NCBI GenBank assembly: GCA_905201055.1
Contig: CAJKMT010000011.1
Span: 1-35,763, forward strand
DNA: 35,763 nt
Origin: an uncultured Sutterella sp.
GTDB lineage: Bacteria > Pseudomonadota > Gammaproteobacteria > Burkholderiales > Burkholderiaceae_F
Direction: 5' to 3'
Below the pieces are notes generated by a model. The model ran no database searches. It saw nothing but the letters and a program-made list of their open reading frames with translations, and had not been told where the DNA came from. This document shows, piece by piece, positions 24,086 to 33,043 of this stretch. The translations under genes were made by a program, and so were the position numbers. Each line of letters opens with the position of its first letter. The stretch's first letter is position 1.

Positions 24086-25360
24086 ATGAGTGAGTATGGC
24101 AGTGCTGATTTCCCTATGGTGAGATACGTTCCGTACATGGGTGTTATTTGGACGGTGAACGAAGCCTCAAAACTTGGTTTTTATAACGGTCATCCCGACT
24201 GGTGCAACGTCGGTCAAGGGCAGCCGGAAGTGGGCGAAATCGAAGGTGCTCCTGCACGTATTGAAAGTATTCAATTAGAGCCCTGTGACGCAGCCTACGG
24301 TCCGGTGGGCGGTACGGTTGAGGTCAGAGAAGCTATTGCCGACTGGGTCAATCGGACTTATCGCAAAGGCATGAGTCAATATACGGCAGAAAATGTGAGC
24401 TTTGCCTGCGGCGGCCGTTTGGCGCTTACTCGCTTGTACAGCATCTTTAAAGACGGTGCCCGTATCGCCTATAAGAACCCTGATTACACCGCTTACGAAG
24501 ATTATCTCTATCCGCTTCGTCATAATTGTGAATTGATTGAATTGCGCGCAGAGGAAAAAGACGGTTTTACCGTGCCTGTAGACCGTTTTGAAGATTTCAT
24601 GCACGATGTTCGTCCGAATGCGTTCGTCTTTTCCAACCCCTGCAACCCGACCGGTCAAGTCGTCAAAGGCGAGGCAATGGATCGCTATCTTTCGGCAGCC
24701 CGCAAAGAAAATTGCCTCTTGGGTGCTGATGAATTCTATGCAACGTTCTCGTATAACGAAGACGGAACGGCGGCTCAAACGGCAGTGTCTGCACTGCCGT
24801 ACGTCAAGGACGTCAATCGTGATCCGGTCATTGTGTTTGACGGATTAACAAAGGGCTTTCGTTATCCGGGTTGGCGCGCCGGCTGGGCAATCGGTCCGAA
24901 ATATTTGATTGAAATGATCAACCGTGCGGCAAGCGCCGTTGACGGCGGACCGTCAACGCTGGTTCAGCGAGGCGTTATTGAGGAGCTGGCTGAAGGACAC
25001 GCCGAGGCAGAGCTCTTGGCCACCCGCAGAGAGTTTGCCGTTAAGCGCAAGATGATGATTGACGGTTTGGCGCAGTTGGGCATTCACACGCCTGCCAATC
25101 AGCCGTTGGGAACTTTTTACGTCTGGGCCAGTATTGAAAATCTTCCCGGGAAACTTTCCGATGCCGATAACTTCTTCTACGCCTGCCTGCAAAAGAAGGT
25201 GATCACGGTTCCGGGACATTTCTTTGATGTTCGGCCTTTCCGCGTACGTCCTACAAATGAGCCTTACCGCCACTGGGTGCGTTTCTCTTATGGTCCCAAT
25301 CGCAAGACTATCCAAACGGCCTTAGAGAGAATTGCCGAAGTGATTAAAGAGTACAAATAG
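24086..25360 (+). CDS. Class I/II PLP-dependent aminotransferase
   Basis: A 424-residue cytoplasmic fold-type I enzyme. Seen: YGPVGGTVEVREAIADW (substrate-side loop), SFACGGRLALTRL (cofactor phosphate region), NPCNPTGQ around residues 184-191, GADEFYA with Asp215 and Tyr218, the Schiff-base lysine Lys256 in FDGLTKGFRYPGWR, and a late Arg-rich part (FRVRPTNEPYRHWVRFSYGP) that should bind the substrate carboxylate. Close relatives include aspartate, alanine and diaminopimelate aminotransferases; the amino donor cannot be fixed from sequence. ATG 24086 is chosen because CAGGAG lies at 24073-24078. It is a single-gene unit ending at a hairpin shared with the opposing exporter gene. Confidence 0.88.
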   Translation: MSEYGSADFPMVRYVPYMGVIWTVNEASKLGFYNGHPDWCNVGQGQPEVGEIEGAPARIESIQLEPCDAAYGPVGGTVEVREAIADWVNRTYRKGMSQYTAENVSFACGGRLALTRLYSIFKDGARIAYKNPDYTAYEDYLYPLRHNCELIELRAEEKDGFTVPVDRFEDFMHDVRPNAFVFSNPCNPTGQVVKGEAMDRYLSAARKENCLLGADEFYATFSYNEDGTAAQTAVSALPYVKDVNRDPVIVFDGLTKGFRYPGWRAGWAIGPKYLIEMINRAASAVDGGPSTLVQRGVIEELAEGHAEAELLATRREFAVKRKMMIDGLAQLGIHTPANQPLGTFYVWASIENLPGKLSDADNFFYACLQKKVITVPGHFFDVRPFRVRPTNEPYRHWVRFSYGPNRKTIQTALERIAEVIKEYK

Positions 25361-25368
25361 ACGGGTTT

Positions 25369-25392
25369 TAACGGGCAAGCAATTGCCCGTTA
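25369..25392 (+). terminator. Terminator between convergent aminotransferase and EamA genes
   Basis: TAACGGGCAA (25369-25378) pairs with TTGCCCGTTA (25383-25392) with a GCAA loop. Only GCTTTCTCT follows, so the T-run is weak, but its place eight bases after the aminotransferase stop supports the call. Confidence 0.7.
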
Positions 25393-25413
25393 GCTTTCTC
25401 TGTCGCAGGCTGT

Positions 25414-26307
25414 CTATTTGCCGGATTTGGCTCTGGCCAATAAAAAGACGGTTGTGAGAATGCAAAGCGCACCGATTGCTTCGACCGCTCCGAAAGTTGC
25501 ACCTAAAAGCAGCACCGAAAGAACGACGGCTGAGAGCGGCTCAAAGCATGTGAGCATCGAGGCAATGGGCGGCGCGATGAATTCCATGCTTTTGAGGAAA
25601 CAGCTGAAGGAGACGATCGTGCCGCACAGCACAATGTGCAGATAGCAGATCACGCCCATTGTGTTCCAGAGCACATTGGTTTCAAGCGGATTGTTGTACA
25701 GGCAGGCTGCAGCGCCGCTAAAAGTCATTGCCCAGCCGATGACGGGGAAAACAGTTAATTTTCTGACGACTCTGCCCGGCTGAATGGTGCCCACGGCTCC
25801 CATCATGGCAGAGGTGAGTCCCCAGGCGACACCGGCAACAGAAAATTCCATCGCATCCAAATGCCCTTTGGTGATAATCAAAAGTACGCCGATCATGGCT
25901 AACACCAGACAGATCATTTCAATGATTTTGATTCGCCGATGGTGAGCTACGGCCAAATAGGCGATGATGAATAATGGCGAAGTCAATACCATAATGGTTG
26001 CGGTGGCGGCGTTGGAGCTGGCAATTGAGAGAAAAAAGGTGGATTGCGAGCACAAAAGAGCGATGCCGTAAATAAGAATGTCTTTTAAGTTTTCTTTTTG
26101 GAAAACGGCCTTGACGTGCTTGGTACGGTTCCAAAAAATATCAAGCAGCACCAAAAGAATTCCGGCTCCCAGCAGGCGAATGGACGTTAAGTCCAATACA
26201 GTGAAGCGGCACTCGGCCATCAGATACTGAGCGGCCACACCCATAGAGCCCCAGCAGATACCTGCAATGGAGGCAAGAGCCACGCCTTTGAGAGTTTTAA
26301 TTTCCAT
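25414..26307 (-). CDS. EamA/DMT-family transporter
   Basis: A 297-residue inner-membrane protein with about ten hydrophobic segments in two EamA repeats. The first starts LKGVALASIAGICWGSMGVAAQYL; the second begins FSVAGVAWGLTSAMMGAVGTIQPGRVVRKL. The motif MLTCFEPLSAVVLSVLLLG near the C-terminus is typical of the drug/metabolite transporter superfamily, where a conserved glutamate sits in the E-P-L/V motif. Members often export amino acids or other metabolites; the substrate is not known. Upstream it shares a 127-base intergenic region with tamA, transcribed the opposite way. Confidence 0.87.
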   Translation of the reverse strand: MEIKTLKGVALASIAGICWGSMGVAAQYLMAECRFTVLDLTSIRLLGAGILLVLLDIFWNRTKHVKAVFQKENLKDILIYGIALLCSQSTFFLSIASSNAATATIMVLTSPLFIIAYLAVAHHRRIKIIEMICLVLAMIGVLLIITKGHLDAMEFSVAGVAWGLTSAMMGAVGTIQPGRVVRKLTVFPVIGWAMTFSGAAACLYNNPLETNVLWNTMGVICYLHIVLCGTIVSFSCFLKSMEFIAPPIASMLTCFEPLSAVVLSVLLLGATFGAVEAIGALCILTTVFLLARAKSGK

Positions 26308-26376
26308 AGAAAAAATCCGATCACCGATGCTCCCAATTTTAAGCTTCTTTGGTTGGGAAAATTGCTAGAGGAGATA

Positions 26377-26405
26377 TTCAAAAGAATGATTGAATTAATT
26401 ACAAT
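26377..26405 (+). promoter_or_regulatory. Candidate promoter for tamA-tamB
   Basis: TTCAAA (26377-26382), a 17-base spacer and TACAAT (26400-26405), about 30 bases before the tamA start. The -10 is good and the -35 matches four of six. Confidence 0.5.
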
Positions 26406-26434
26406 CGGAAAGGCGATTTGATCTTTTTTTAGTG

Positions 26435-28174
26435 ATGAATTTCAAGCTGTTAGCAACAATAACCGCCATTTGCGGCGGTATCGTGCAAAGCGCCAGGGCC
26501 TTTGATGTGAAGGTTCAAGGCGTCACGGGCGAGGTACACTCGAACGTGGAGGCGTTGCTGACACCGGTTCGGGAAAACAGTATTACGGAAGTTCGCCAGA
26601 CTTATCGCGCTCAGGTTGATCGGGCAATCAAAAGAGCACTGCGAGCCCTTGGCTACTATCAAAGCATTATTCATTACTCCTGGCAAGAATCGAAAACAGA
26701 AAAGTCCACCCTTTTGATTGCTGACATTCAATTAGGGAAACCCGTTCGCATTGCCGACACTTCATTGAAGGTCAGAGGCGAAGCGAAGGACGACAGAGTT
26801 TTTAAGAGACTGCAGAGAAGGCTGCCGAAAAAGGGGCGGCAACTTAATCACGGCGAGTACGAAAGCTTTAAGTCTTCGATTGAACGCTCGGCTGTTCAGC
26901 ACGGCTATTTCGACGGAAAATTTTTAACAAGCGAACTGGGGGTCGATGCTGAAAAAAATAAGGCCTACTGGACATTTGACTACGATTCCGGAAAACGTTA
27001 TCGCTTTGGCGACGTCCGTTTTTCAGGCAGTCAGATACGTGAGACGATTTTGCAAAATCTTTTGCCCTTTAAAAAGGGAGATCCCTACACAGCCGACGAT
27101 ATAGCCGAGTTTAATCGGCGCCTGTCTTCAACCGGGTGGTTTAACTCCGTGGTTGTTTCTCCGGACATTTTTGCCGGGCGGGACAGTGCCGATAAGTCAC
27201 TGCCGGTGTATGCCAATGTCACAGCCAAAAAGGAAAATGCTGTGGAAACCGGTTTGGGTTTTTCAACCGATGTGGGCCCCCGGGGATCACTTACATGGCG
27301 AAAGCCCTGGCTTAATGATTCCGGTCACAGTCTGGAGGCTTCCACGGAGCTTTCATCAAAAGAGCAGCTTTTGGATGTTGCCTACAAAATTCCTCTGGAA
27401 GAAAGCGCACTCGAACACTATTGGGTTATCCAGGGCGGGATAAAAAACGAAGACTTAAACGATACGAAATCCAATACGGCTTCAGCCGTGATTGCCCACC
27501 ATTGGGAACCTTATGAAGGGTGGCATCGGGATGTTCACCTGCGTTGGTCGTACGATGATTTCGATCAGGGGCAAATGACTGACACCACCATGCTGATTTA
27601 TCCCGGTGTGACATTTTCAAAAACAACAACTCTTGGCGGACTGATGCCTCGGTGGGGGTTGTCTCAGCGCTACACAATTGATTGGTCAAATACCGCCTGG
27701 GGCTCAGACATTGATTTTGTGGTTTTGGAAGCGCAGCATGCTTTCATTAAGACGTTTGAGCGCCGCCATCGGTTTGTTTTGCGTTCACACTTAGGGTGGA
27801 TTCAAACCGATGACTTTGATCGTGTGCCGCCTGATTTGCGTTTCTTTGCGGGCGGCGACAGAAGCGTTCGCGGTTATAAGTACGAGTCCATTTCTCCCGA
27901 GGACGACAATGGTGATTTGACCGGTGCCGAAAAACTCGTGACGGCAAGCGTGGAGTATCAGTACAGAGTCAAAGGCAAATGGTGGGGTGCGGTTTTCTTT
28001 GATATCGGTCAGGCAGTGAATAATTTCAATGACCAGGATTGGAAGAAAGGTGTCGGCGTGGGCGTTCGATGGCAGTCACCTTTAGGACCGGTCAAGTTTG
28101 ATATTGCAAAACCGGTGGGTGATCCCGATAAGCACGGATTGCAGTTTTATATTGGTTTGGGGCCGGAATTATGA
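26435..28174 (+). CDS. tamA: Translocation and assembly module outer-membrane protein TamA
   Basis: TamA is an Omp85-family barrel that works with TamB in building or lipid-supplying the outer membrane. The 579-residue protein is the usual TamA length. It begins with a signal peptide (MNFKLLATITAICGGIVQSARA), followed by three POTRA-type domains (about residues 25-260; for example YRFGDVRFSGSQIRETILQNL for the third), then a C-terminal barrel. The barrel shows FFAGGDRSVRGYKYESISP, the conserved (V/I)RGY motif of Omp85 strand/loop 6, and ends FYIGLGPEL as TamA does. No clear ribosome binding site precedes the GTG-ATG pair at 26432-26437; ATG 26435 is used. It overlaps tamB by four bases. Confidence 0.92.
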   Translation: MNFKLLATITAICGGIVQSARAFDVKVQGVTGEVHSNVEALLTPVRENSITEVRQTYRAQVDRAIKRALRALGYYQSIIHYSWQESKTEKSTLLIADIQLGKPVRIADTSLKVRGEAKDDRVFKRLQRRLPKKGRQLNHGEYESFKSSIERSAVQHGYFDGKFLTSELGVDAEKNKAYWTFDYDSGKRYRFGDVRFSGSQIRETILQNLLPFKKGDPYTADDIAEFNRRLSSTGWFNSVVVSPDIFAGRDSADKSLPVYANVTAKKENAVETGLGFSTDVGPRGSLTWRKPWLNDSGHSLEASTELSSKEQLLDVAYKIPLEESALEHYWVIQGGIKNEDLNDTKSNTASAVIAHHWEPYEGWHRDVHLRWSYDDFDQGQMTDTTMLIYPGVTFSKTTTLGGLMPRWGLSQRYTIDWSNTAWGSDIDFVVLEAQHAFIKTFERRHRFVLRSHLGWIQTDDFDRVPPDLRFFAGGDRSVRGYKYESISPEDDNGDLTGAEKLVTASVEYQYRVKGKWWGAVFFDIGQAVNNFNDQDWKKGVGVGVRWQSPLGPVKFDIAKPVGDPDKHGLQFYIGLGPEL

Positions 28175-31047
28175 GAATTGTCAAAATTATTTCCCTGCTC
28201 CTTCTGACAGTGCTTGCGCTGCTTTGCGCACTGATTGCATTTTTCTTAACCACCTCTGCGGGTCTTCAATTTCTAGCGGGACAGGCTAAAGGTTTTCTGC
28301 CTGAGTTGACAGGCGGAACATTCGGCGGAAGCGTGTTAAGTCTTGAAGCTAAGGATGTTGAGTGGAAGCAGCAGGGGATTTCTTTTAAAGGCAATTTCGG
28401 CTGGCACTTGGATATCCGTCGGCTGCTGTCCGGCGAAGTGGTTGTTGATCGTTTTTACCTGCAAAAGGCAAGTGCTGCAATTCAAACCGACAAAATAGCC
28501 GCTCAAGAGACAAAAGAGCAGTCAGAGGAAAAACAAACGGCAATCTCTCGCGGCATCAGTATAGAGGCGCCTTTGCCTGTGCATATTGAGAGCTTGTCAT
28601 TGAGTGATATTCAGATCGATATCAACGGGCAGACTCTTAAAGTTGAGGATTCAAAAACAGCCCTGCATTGGACCGATCAAGGCATTGATGTGCCCGGCAT
28701 CAGCCTTAACGGTACCTGGCAAAACTTTCCTTTATCCGTGAAGGGATCAGTCAATACCCGAGACAGCGGAAGACTTTTGCATCTGTCAGACATCGCATTG
28801 AATATCGGTGACAACCGCTTTGAAGTAAAGGGGGATGTTCGCTTTCATGCGGCTGTTCCCAATCTGGATTTGTCTGTGAGAGCAGATGCCTCTGATTTTT
28901 CTGAAATCGTTAAAGACATCAAGGGACGTGCAAAAGGCAGAGTGCAGGTCAGAGGACCGGTTTTAATGCCGCTGATCAATGCCGATTTGACGGTGAGAGA
29001 TTTGGTCGCTCAGGGAACGTCGATCAATAGCCTGCGCTTAACGGGAGCGATGAGCGCAGAAGAAAATGTGACGGGCGGCGCCCGTTTGGCGGTAAGCGGC
29101 ATTTCTTTGCCGGGGCTGTTGATTGATAGTTTCCATGCGGACATTGAAGGGACGCAGAACGATCACCGATTGATCGTCCAAATAAACTCCAAGCCTGCCA
29201 AACTCAATGCGACTTTTTCCGGTGCCTTAAACGATTCCATGGATGCCTGGGCAGGATCGGTCAAGAGTTTTGATGTGAAGACTGAGTATGGTCCCGTGAC
29301 GCTACGCGCTCCTATGTCTTTGGCATTTAATACCAACGGTTTGCTTTTGGATGTCGGTCGGTTTTGTCTGAGTCATCCGCAGGCCGAGCTTTGTTTAAAA
29401 AACGATTTGGTGATTGATTTACTTCATAAAAAACCGTTTGATGTCGAGTTGGCATTTGAGAAACTGGATTTGACGTTTTTCAGGCACTGGCTGCCTGAAG
29501 AGTTTGAGACGACGGGTGTCGTCAATATCCGGACAGCGCTCAAAGTGCCGCAGGGCTTCAATAGCGTGCTGACCGGTGTGGTGACAATGAGCGGGAAGTC
29601 GCTTTTTACGCGATACAGACTGCAGGAAAGTGATTTTGAGGTTGGGTTTGATGAAGTCGGTGTGTTATTGGAGCACGACGGTCGAAAAATTCACTCCTCC
29701 TGGGACGTGCAATTGACAAAAAACGGCTCTTTTGCGGGCGAGCTTGATGTGATTGATCCGATTAAACAAAGAGGTCTTGACGGTGCAGTCCGCATCAAAA
29801 ATCTTTCAGCATCGATGTTTAATTCACTGCTTTCTCCCGGAGAAAGTGCCGAGGGAATTATTTACGGTGATCTTCAGCTGGGCGGCACGCTCTCGGAACC
29901 GAAGCTTTTCGGAAAAACCGGCATTCGTGACATGCGAATTGACAGCACGAAACTGCCCTTTGAAATGCTGCCGAGTTCATTTGAACTCGCCTTTAATGGC
30001 AATAAGAGCACACTGTCGGGCGAATTGAAAACTCCTAAAGGCGGTTTAACGCTTCAGGGTGATGCTGACTGGAAAACGCTCGCTCAAGGCACAACAAGAC
30101 TTGCGGCAAAAGGCGTAAAAATGCGTGTGACAATGCCGCCCTCGGTTGAGTTTGACCTAACAACCGATGTGCACTGTGAAGCAAGTGCAGAGAAAAATTC
30201 ACTTAACGGTCTGATTGATTTGCCGTGGGCGCGGGTGCAGATGTACGAGCTGCCGCCTTCTGCCACTGATGTGAGTGCCGATACCGTCCGTCTGGATCGC
30301 CCGAGACCGAAGAAAGCCGACAACGGTGAGCCGATTCCCATTGAGAGCAATCTTTTTGTCAATATTGGCGATGATGTGAGAGTGAGCGCCATGGGGCTGC
30401 GAGCTCGCATGACCGGAAAACTGCACGTCGTGCAAAATAACGGCAAACTGGGGCTTACGGGACAGATTAACGTGCCTCAGGGGCAGTTCAAGGCTTACGG
30501 ACAGGATCTGATTGTCAGACGGGGTGAATTTATGTTTGCGGGCGCCGCGGACAATCCGCTGATTAACTTAGAGGCTATCCGCAATCCGGATAAAACGGCC
30601 GATGACGTCATCGCCGGCATCCGTGTGACCGGACAAGCCGATCGGCCGGAAGTTACCATTTTTACCGAACCGCAAAAAAGCCAGACAGAGTCTTTAAGTT
30701 ATCTGATGCGAGGTGAGGGGCTTGATCCAAACGGCGAAGGCGACAACAGCATGATCACCTCTGCGATTATCAATTTGGGCTTGAGCCAGGGCAATCGTGT
30801 TATTGAACAATTGGGCGATGCGGTCGGCATTTCAGGACTTGGGCTTGACACCGAGGGCGTTGGGGAAGACTCCGCCGTTGCGGTGAGCGGCTATATTTTG
30901 CCCGGTCTGAAGGTGAAGTACGCCGTGGGACTTTTTGATTCGCTTGCGACTTTGACGCTGCGCTATCGGGTGATTCCGAGACTTTATGTGGAAGCAGCTT
31001 CCGGTGTGGATCAGGCGCTCGATGTCCTTTATTCATTCGAGTTTTAG
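28171..31047 (+). CDS. tamB: Translocation and assembly module inner-membrane protein TamB
   Basis: TamB is a long AsmA-like protein anchored in the inner membrane that spans the periplasm as a beta-rich groove and contacts TamA. This one has 958 residues, shorter than the roughly 1,260 of E. coli. It has an N-terminal membrane anchor (ISLLLLTVLALLCALIAFFL), many beta repeats, and the C-terminal TamB (DUF490) domain with GLTGQINVPQGQFKAYGQDL, RRGEFMFAGAADNPLINLEA and the end LRYRVIPRLYVEAASGVDQA, then YSFEF. The start codon lies within the tamA stop (ATGA), so the two are translationally coupled. The reduced length lies mostly in the repeat region. Confidence 0.92.
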   Translation: MRIVKIISLLLLTVLALLCALIAFFLTTSAGLQFLAGQAKGFLPELTGGTFGGSVLSLEAKDVEWKQQGISFKGNFGWHLDIRRLLSGEVVVDRFYLQKASAAIQTDKIAAQETKEQSEEKQTAISRGISIEAPLPVHIESLSLSDIQIDINGQTLKVEDSKTALHWTDQGIDVPGISLNGTWQNFPLSVKGSVNTRDSGRLLHLSDIALNIGDNRFEVKGDVRFHAAVPNLDLSVRADASDFSEIVKDIKGRAKGRVQVRGPVLMPLINADLTVRDLVAQGTSINSLRLTGAMSAEENVTGGARLAVSGISLPGLLIDSFHADIEGTQNDHRLIVQINSKPAKLNATFSGALNDSMDAWAGSVKSFDVKTEYGPVTLRAPMSLAFNTNGLLLDVGRFCLSHPQAELCLKNDLVIDLLHKKPFDVELAFEKLDLTFFRHWLPEEFETTGVVNIRTALKVPQGFNSVLTGVVTMSGKSLFTRYRLQESDFEVGFDEVGVLLEHDGRKIHSSWDVQLTKNGSFAGELDVIDPIKQRGLDGAVRIKNLSASMFNSLLSPGESAEGIIYGDLQLGGTLSEPKLFGKTGIRDMRIDSTKLPFEMLPSSFELAFNGNKSTLSGELKTPKGGLTLQGDADWKTLAQGTTRLAAKGVKMRVTMPPSVEFDLTTDVHCEASAEKNSLNGLIDLPWARVQMYELPPSATDVSADTVRLDRPRPKKADNGEPIPIESNLFVNIGDDVRVSAMGLRARMTGKLHVVQNNGKLGLTGQINVPQGQFKAYGQDLIVRRGEFMFAGAADNPLINLEAIRNPDKTADDVIAGIRVTGQADRPEVTIFTEPQKSQTESLSYLMRGEGLDPNGEGDNSMITSAIINLGLSQGNRVIEQLGDAVGISGLGLDTEGVGEDSAVAVSGYILPGLKVKYAVGLFDSLATLTLRYRVIPRLYVEAASGVDQALDVLYSFEF

Positions 31048-31083
31048 CAAAAAAGGCAAAAAATCGCCACGAGAAAATAAACG

Positions 31084-31112
31084 CTGACAGCTGTGTCTTG
31101 TTAAGCTTTAAA
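31084..31112 (+). promoter_or_regulatory. Possible promoter for the flavin-reductase-like gene
   Basis: CTGACA (31084-31089), a 17-base spacer and TTTAAA (31107-31112). Transcription would start near 31119, just ahead of the AAGGAG ribosome binding site. The -10 match is only moderate. Confidence 0.35.
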
Positions 31113-31136
31113 TGGGAATTTTTAAGGAGAAAAACA

Positions 31137-31730
31137 ATGCTTCCTTATATGGCAGAAGTTGATTTGAATAAGGCTTATCGTCTTTTGAATGTAGGCGGTA
31201 CGACTCTCGTGTCGGCAAGTTTTGACGGAGTATCCGATATCATGCCTGCCACTTGGGCCTGCGCATTGGATTTGGCACCGACCAAGGCGACAGTGGTTGT
31301 AGACAGCTCACACTTTACTCGGCCTTTGATGGAAAAAAGCGGCTATTTCTCACTTCAATTGCCTACGGTGGGCATTGTGAAGGAAACCATGAGGCTGGGG
31401 GCGGTAAGTAAGTACGATATGCCCGATAAGGTCGAAAAAAGCGGTGCTGAGCTCTTTACGATGCCGGGCTATGATCTGCCGCTTGTAAAAGGGTGTGCTG
31501 CCTGGATGATTTTCAAAATTTTAAATGAACCCCACAATCAGCAAAATTACGATCTTTTTATCGGCGAGTGCGTGGCGGCATGGTCGGATACTCGGGTGTT
31601 TTCAAACGGACACTGGCATTTTGAAAAAGCTCCGGCCGACCTTCGTACGCTGCACTACGTGGCAGGCGGTCATTTCTATACCATTGGTGAGCCCCTGCGT
31701 ATCAAAGGTATTTTGCCCGAAGAGGATTGA
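31137..31730 (+). CDS. Flavin reductase-like (FMN-binding split-barrel) protein
   Basis: A 197-residue cytoplasmic protein. The N-terminal half has the flavin-reductase-like fold: LLNVGGTTLVSASFDG, then MPATWACALDLAPTKATVVV and the loop DSSHFTRPLMEKSGYFSLQLP, which in family members holds FMN. The later part has KVEKSGAELFTMPGYDLPLVKGCAAWMIF broken as KSGAEL and LPLVKGCAAWM, and HYVAGGHFYTIGEPL at the end. Members reduce flavin or bind FMN or heme-type cofactors; the partner is not evident here. ATG 31137 is preceded by AAGGAG; an upstream TTG at 31098 has no site. Its stop shares one base with the next start. Confidence 0.83.
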   Translation: MLPYMAEVDLNKAYRLLNVGGTTLVSASFDGVSDIMPATWACALDLAPTKATVVVDSSHFTRPLMEKSGYFSLQLPTVGIVKETMRLGAVSKYDMPDKVEKSGAELFTMPGYDLPLVKGCAAWMIFKILNEPHNQQNYDLFIGECVAAWSDTRVFSNGHWHFEKAPADLRTLHYVAGGHFYTIGEPLRIKGILPEED

Positions 31731-32143
31731 TGCCTGATTTAACACTCGTGGAGGCACTGGTCGGTTTGTTTACATCGGCTTTTGTCTCCGCAACGCTTTT
31801 TCCGGGCGCAAGCGAAGCAGTTTTGCTTGCGCTCGTTCACACCTGGCCTGAGGCGATTGTCACAATCGTCGCGGTGGCGGCTGTCGGCAACACTTTGGGC
31901 TCAATGACAAGCTACCTGATCGGCAGACTTTTTCCTAAAAAAGTATCGGCAAAAGCCCTGGATTGGTTCTCGCGCTGGGGCGCTTTTGCGCTTTTATTTG
32001 CTTGGCTTCCGGTCGTGGGGGATGCGCTGCCGTTGGCTGCCGGCTGGCTCAGAATTTCCTGGGCTCAAAGTCTTCTTTTTATCTTTGTCGGCAAGACCGC
32101 CCGCTATGCTGCCTTAGCCTTTGGATTTGCAAAACTTTTCTAA
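31730..32143 (+). CDS. YqaA-like small DedA/VTT-superfamily membrane protein
   Basis: A 137-residue inner-membrane protein, near the length of E. coli YqaA (142). It has an N-terminal hydrophobic part with SAFVSATLFPGASEAVLLAL, then AAVGNTLGSMTSYLIGRLFP, a short amphipathic stretch around KALDWFSRWG, and the segment LFAWLPVVGDALPLAAGWL, which is the conserved membrane hairpin of the DedA superfamily. Larger DedA proteins move lipids between leaflets; YqaA function is unknown. ATG 31730 overlaps the preceding TGA stop by one base, so the pair is coupled. Confidence 0.82.
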   Translation: MPDLTLVEALVGLFTSAFVSATLFPGASEAVLLALVHTWPEAIVTIVAVAAVGNTLGSMTSYLIGRLFPKKVSAKALDWFSRWGAFALLFAWLPVVGDALPLAAGWLRISWAQSLLFIFVGKTARYAALAFGFAKLF

Positions 32144-32241
32144 CAAAATGACATCGCAAACAGCTGCCTGATGCGATATGATTCAAAGAGTTGTTGCGGT
32201 CATTGTTTTTGTGTCCAAAAGACCGCGAAATAAGGATTTTC

Positions 32242-33006
32242 ATGAGAATTTTGATTTCAAATGATGACGGTTACTCCGCTCCCGGGATTCGGGCGCTTGC
32301 TAAAGCCATGCGGCGCTTCGGGTATGTGACGGTGGTAGCGCCGGAATTTAATCAAAGCGGAACCAGTAACGCCCTGACATTGACTCGGCCGCTTCAGGTT
32401 CAGGAGGTCGAACCCGGTATCTTTGCGGTTAACGGTACACCAAGCGACAGCGTGCATTTGGCCCTGACAGGACTTCTGGATGAATTGCCTGACCTGGTCG
32501 TCTCCGGCATTAACTGCGGACAAAACATGGGCGAAGATACCATGTATTCGGGCACTGTTGCTGCGGCCATTGAAGGCTACCTTTTTGGTATTGATTCCAT
32601 CGCTTTTTCGCAAATTGAGCGTGGTTGGGCCTATTTGGATGATGCTGCAACGGTTGCTCAGGGTATCGTTGAGCGATTCCTGGAAGCCAAGAAGGGCAGC
32701 GAAGCACAGCTTTTAAATGTCAACATTCCGAATCTTCCCTTGTCTCAATTGCAGGGAGTGGTTGCCACGCGTTTGGGGCGTCGCCATCATGCAGAAAGTG
32801 TGATTAAAGAGGTCAGCCCCCGAGGTTTCCCCATCTATTGGGTGGGCGCGGCCGGACAACCGAAAGATCGGGCAGAGGGTACGGACTTTTGGGCTGTGGA
32901 GCATCAAGCGGTATCGGTGACACCTTTGCAGGTGGATTTGACCAATTACGCGGCTGTGCGCTCTGTGGGCGAGTGGTTGACCGCTCGTGAAAGGAAAAAT
33001 AGTTAA
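32242..33006 (+). CDS. surE: 5'/3'-nucleotidase SurE
   Basis: SurE is a metal-dependent phosphatase that releases phosphate from nucleoside monophosphates and helps stationary-phase survival. The 254-residue protein begins MRILISNDDGYSAPGIRAL, with the metal-binding Asp8-Asp9 pair, followed by PEFNQSGTSNALTLTRPL, NGTPSDSVHLAL and SGINCGQNMGEDTMYSGTVA, all family hallmarks. ATG 32242 follows a TAAGGA site. In many proteobacteria surE is followed by pcm, nlpD and rpoS. Here nlpD comes next with only 37 bases between, and pcm is missing. Confidence 0.96.
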   Translation: MRILISNDDGYSAPGIRALAKAMRRFGYVTVVAPEFNQSGTSNALTLTRPLQVQEVEPGIFAVNGTPSDSVHLALTGLLDELPDLVVSGINCGQNMGEDTMYSGTVAAAIEGYLFGIDSIAFSQIERGWAYLDDAATVAQGIVERFLEAKKGSEAQLLNVNIPNLPLSQLQGVVATRLGRRHHAESVIKEVSPRGFPIYWVGAAGQPKDRAEGTDFWAVEHQAVSVTPLQVDLTNYAAVRSVGEWLTARERKNS

Positions 33007-33043
33007 ATCGGCACGCAAATGTGTCAGTTAGTAGAGGATAGAT

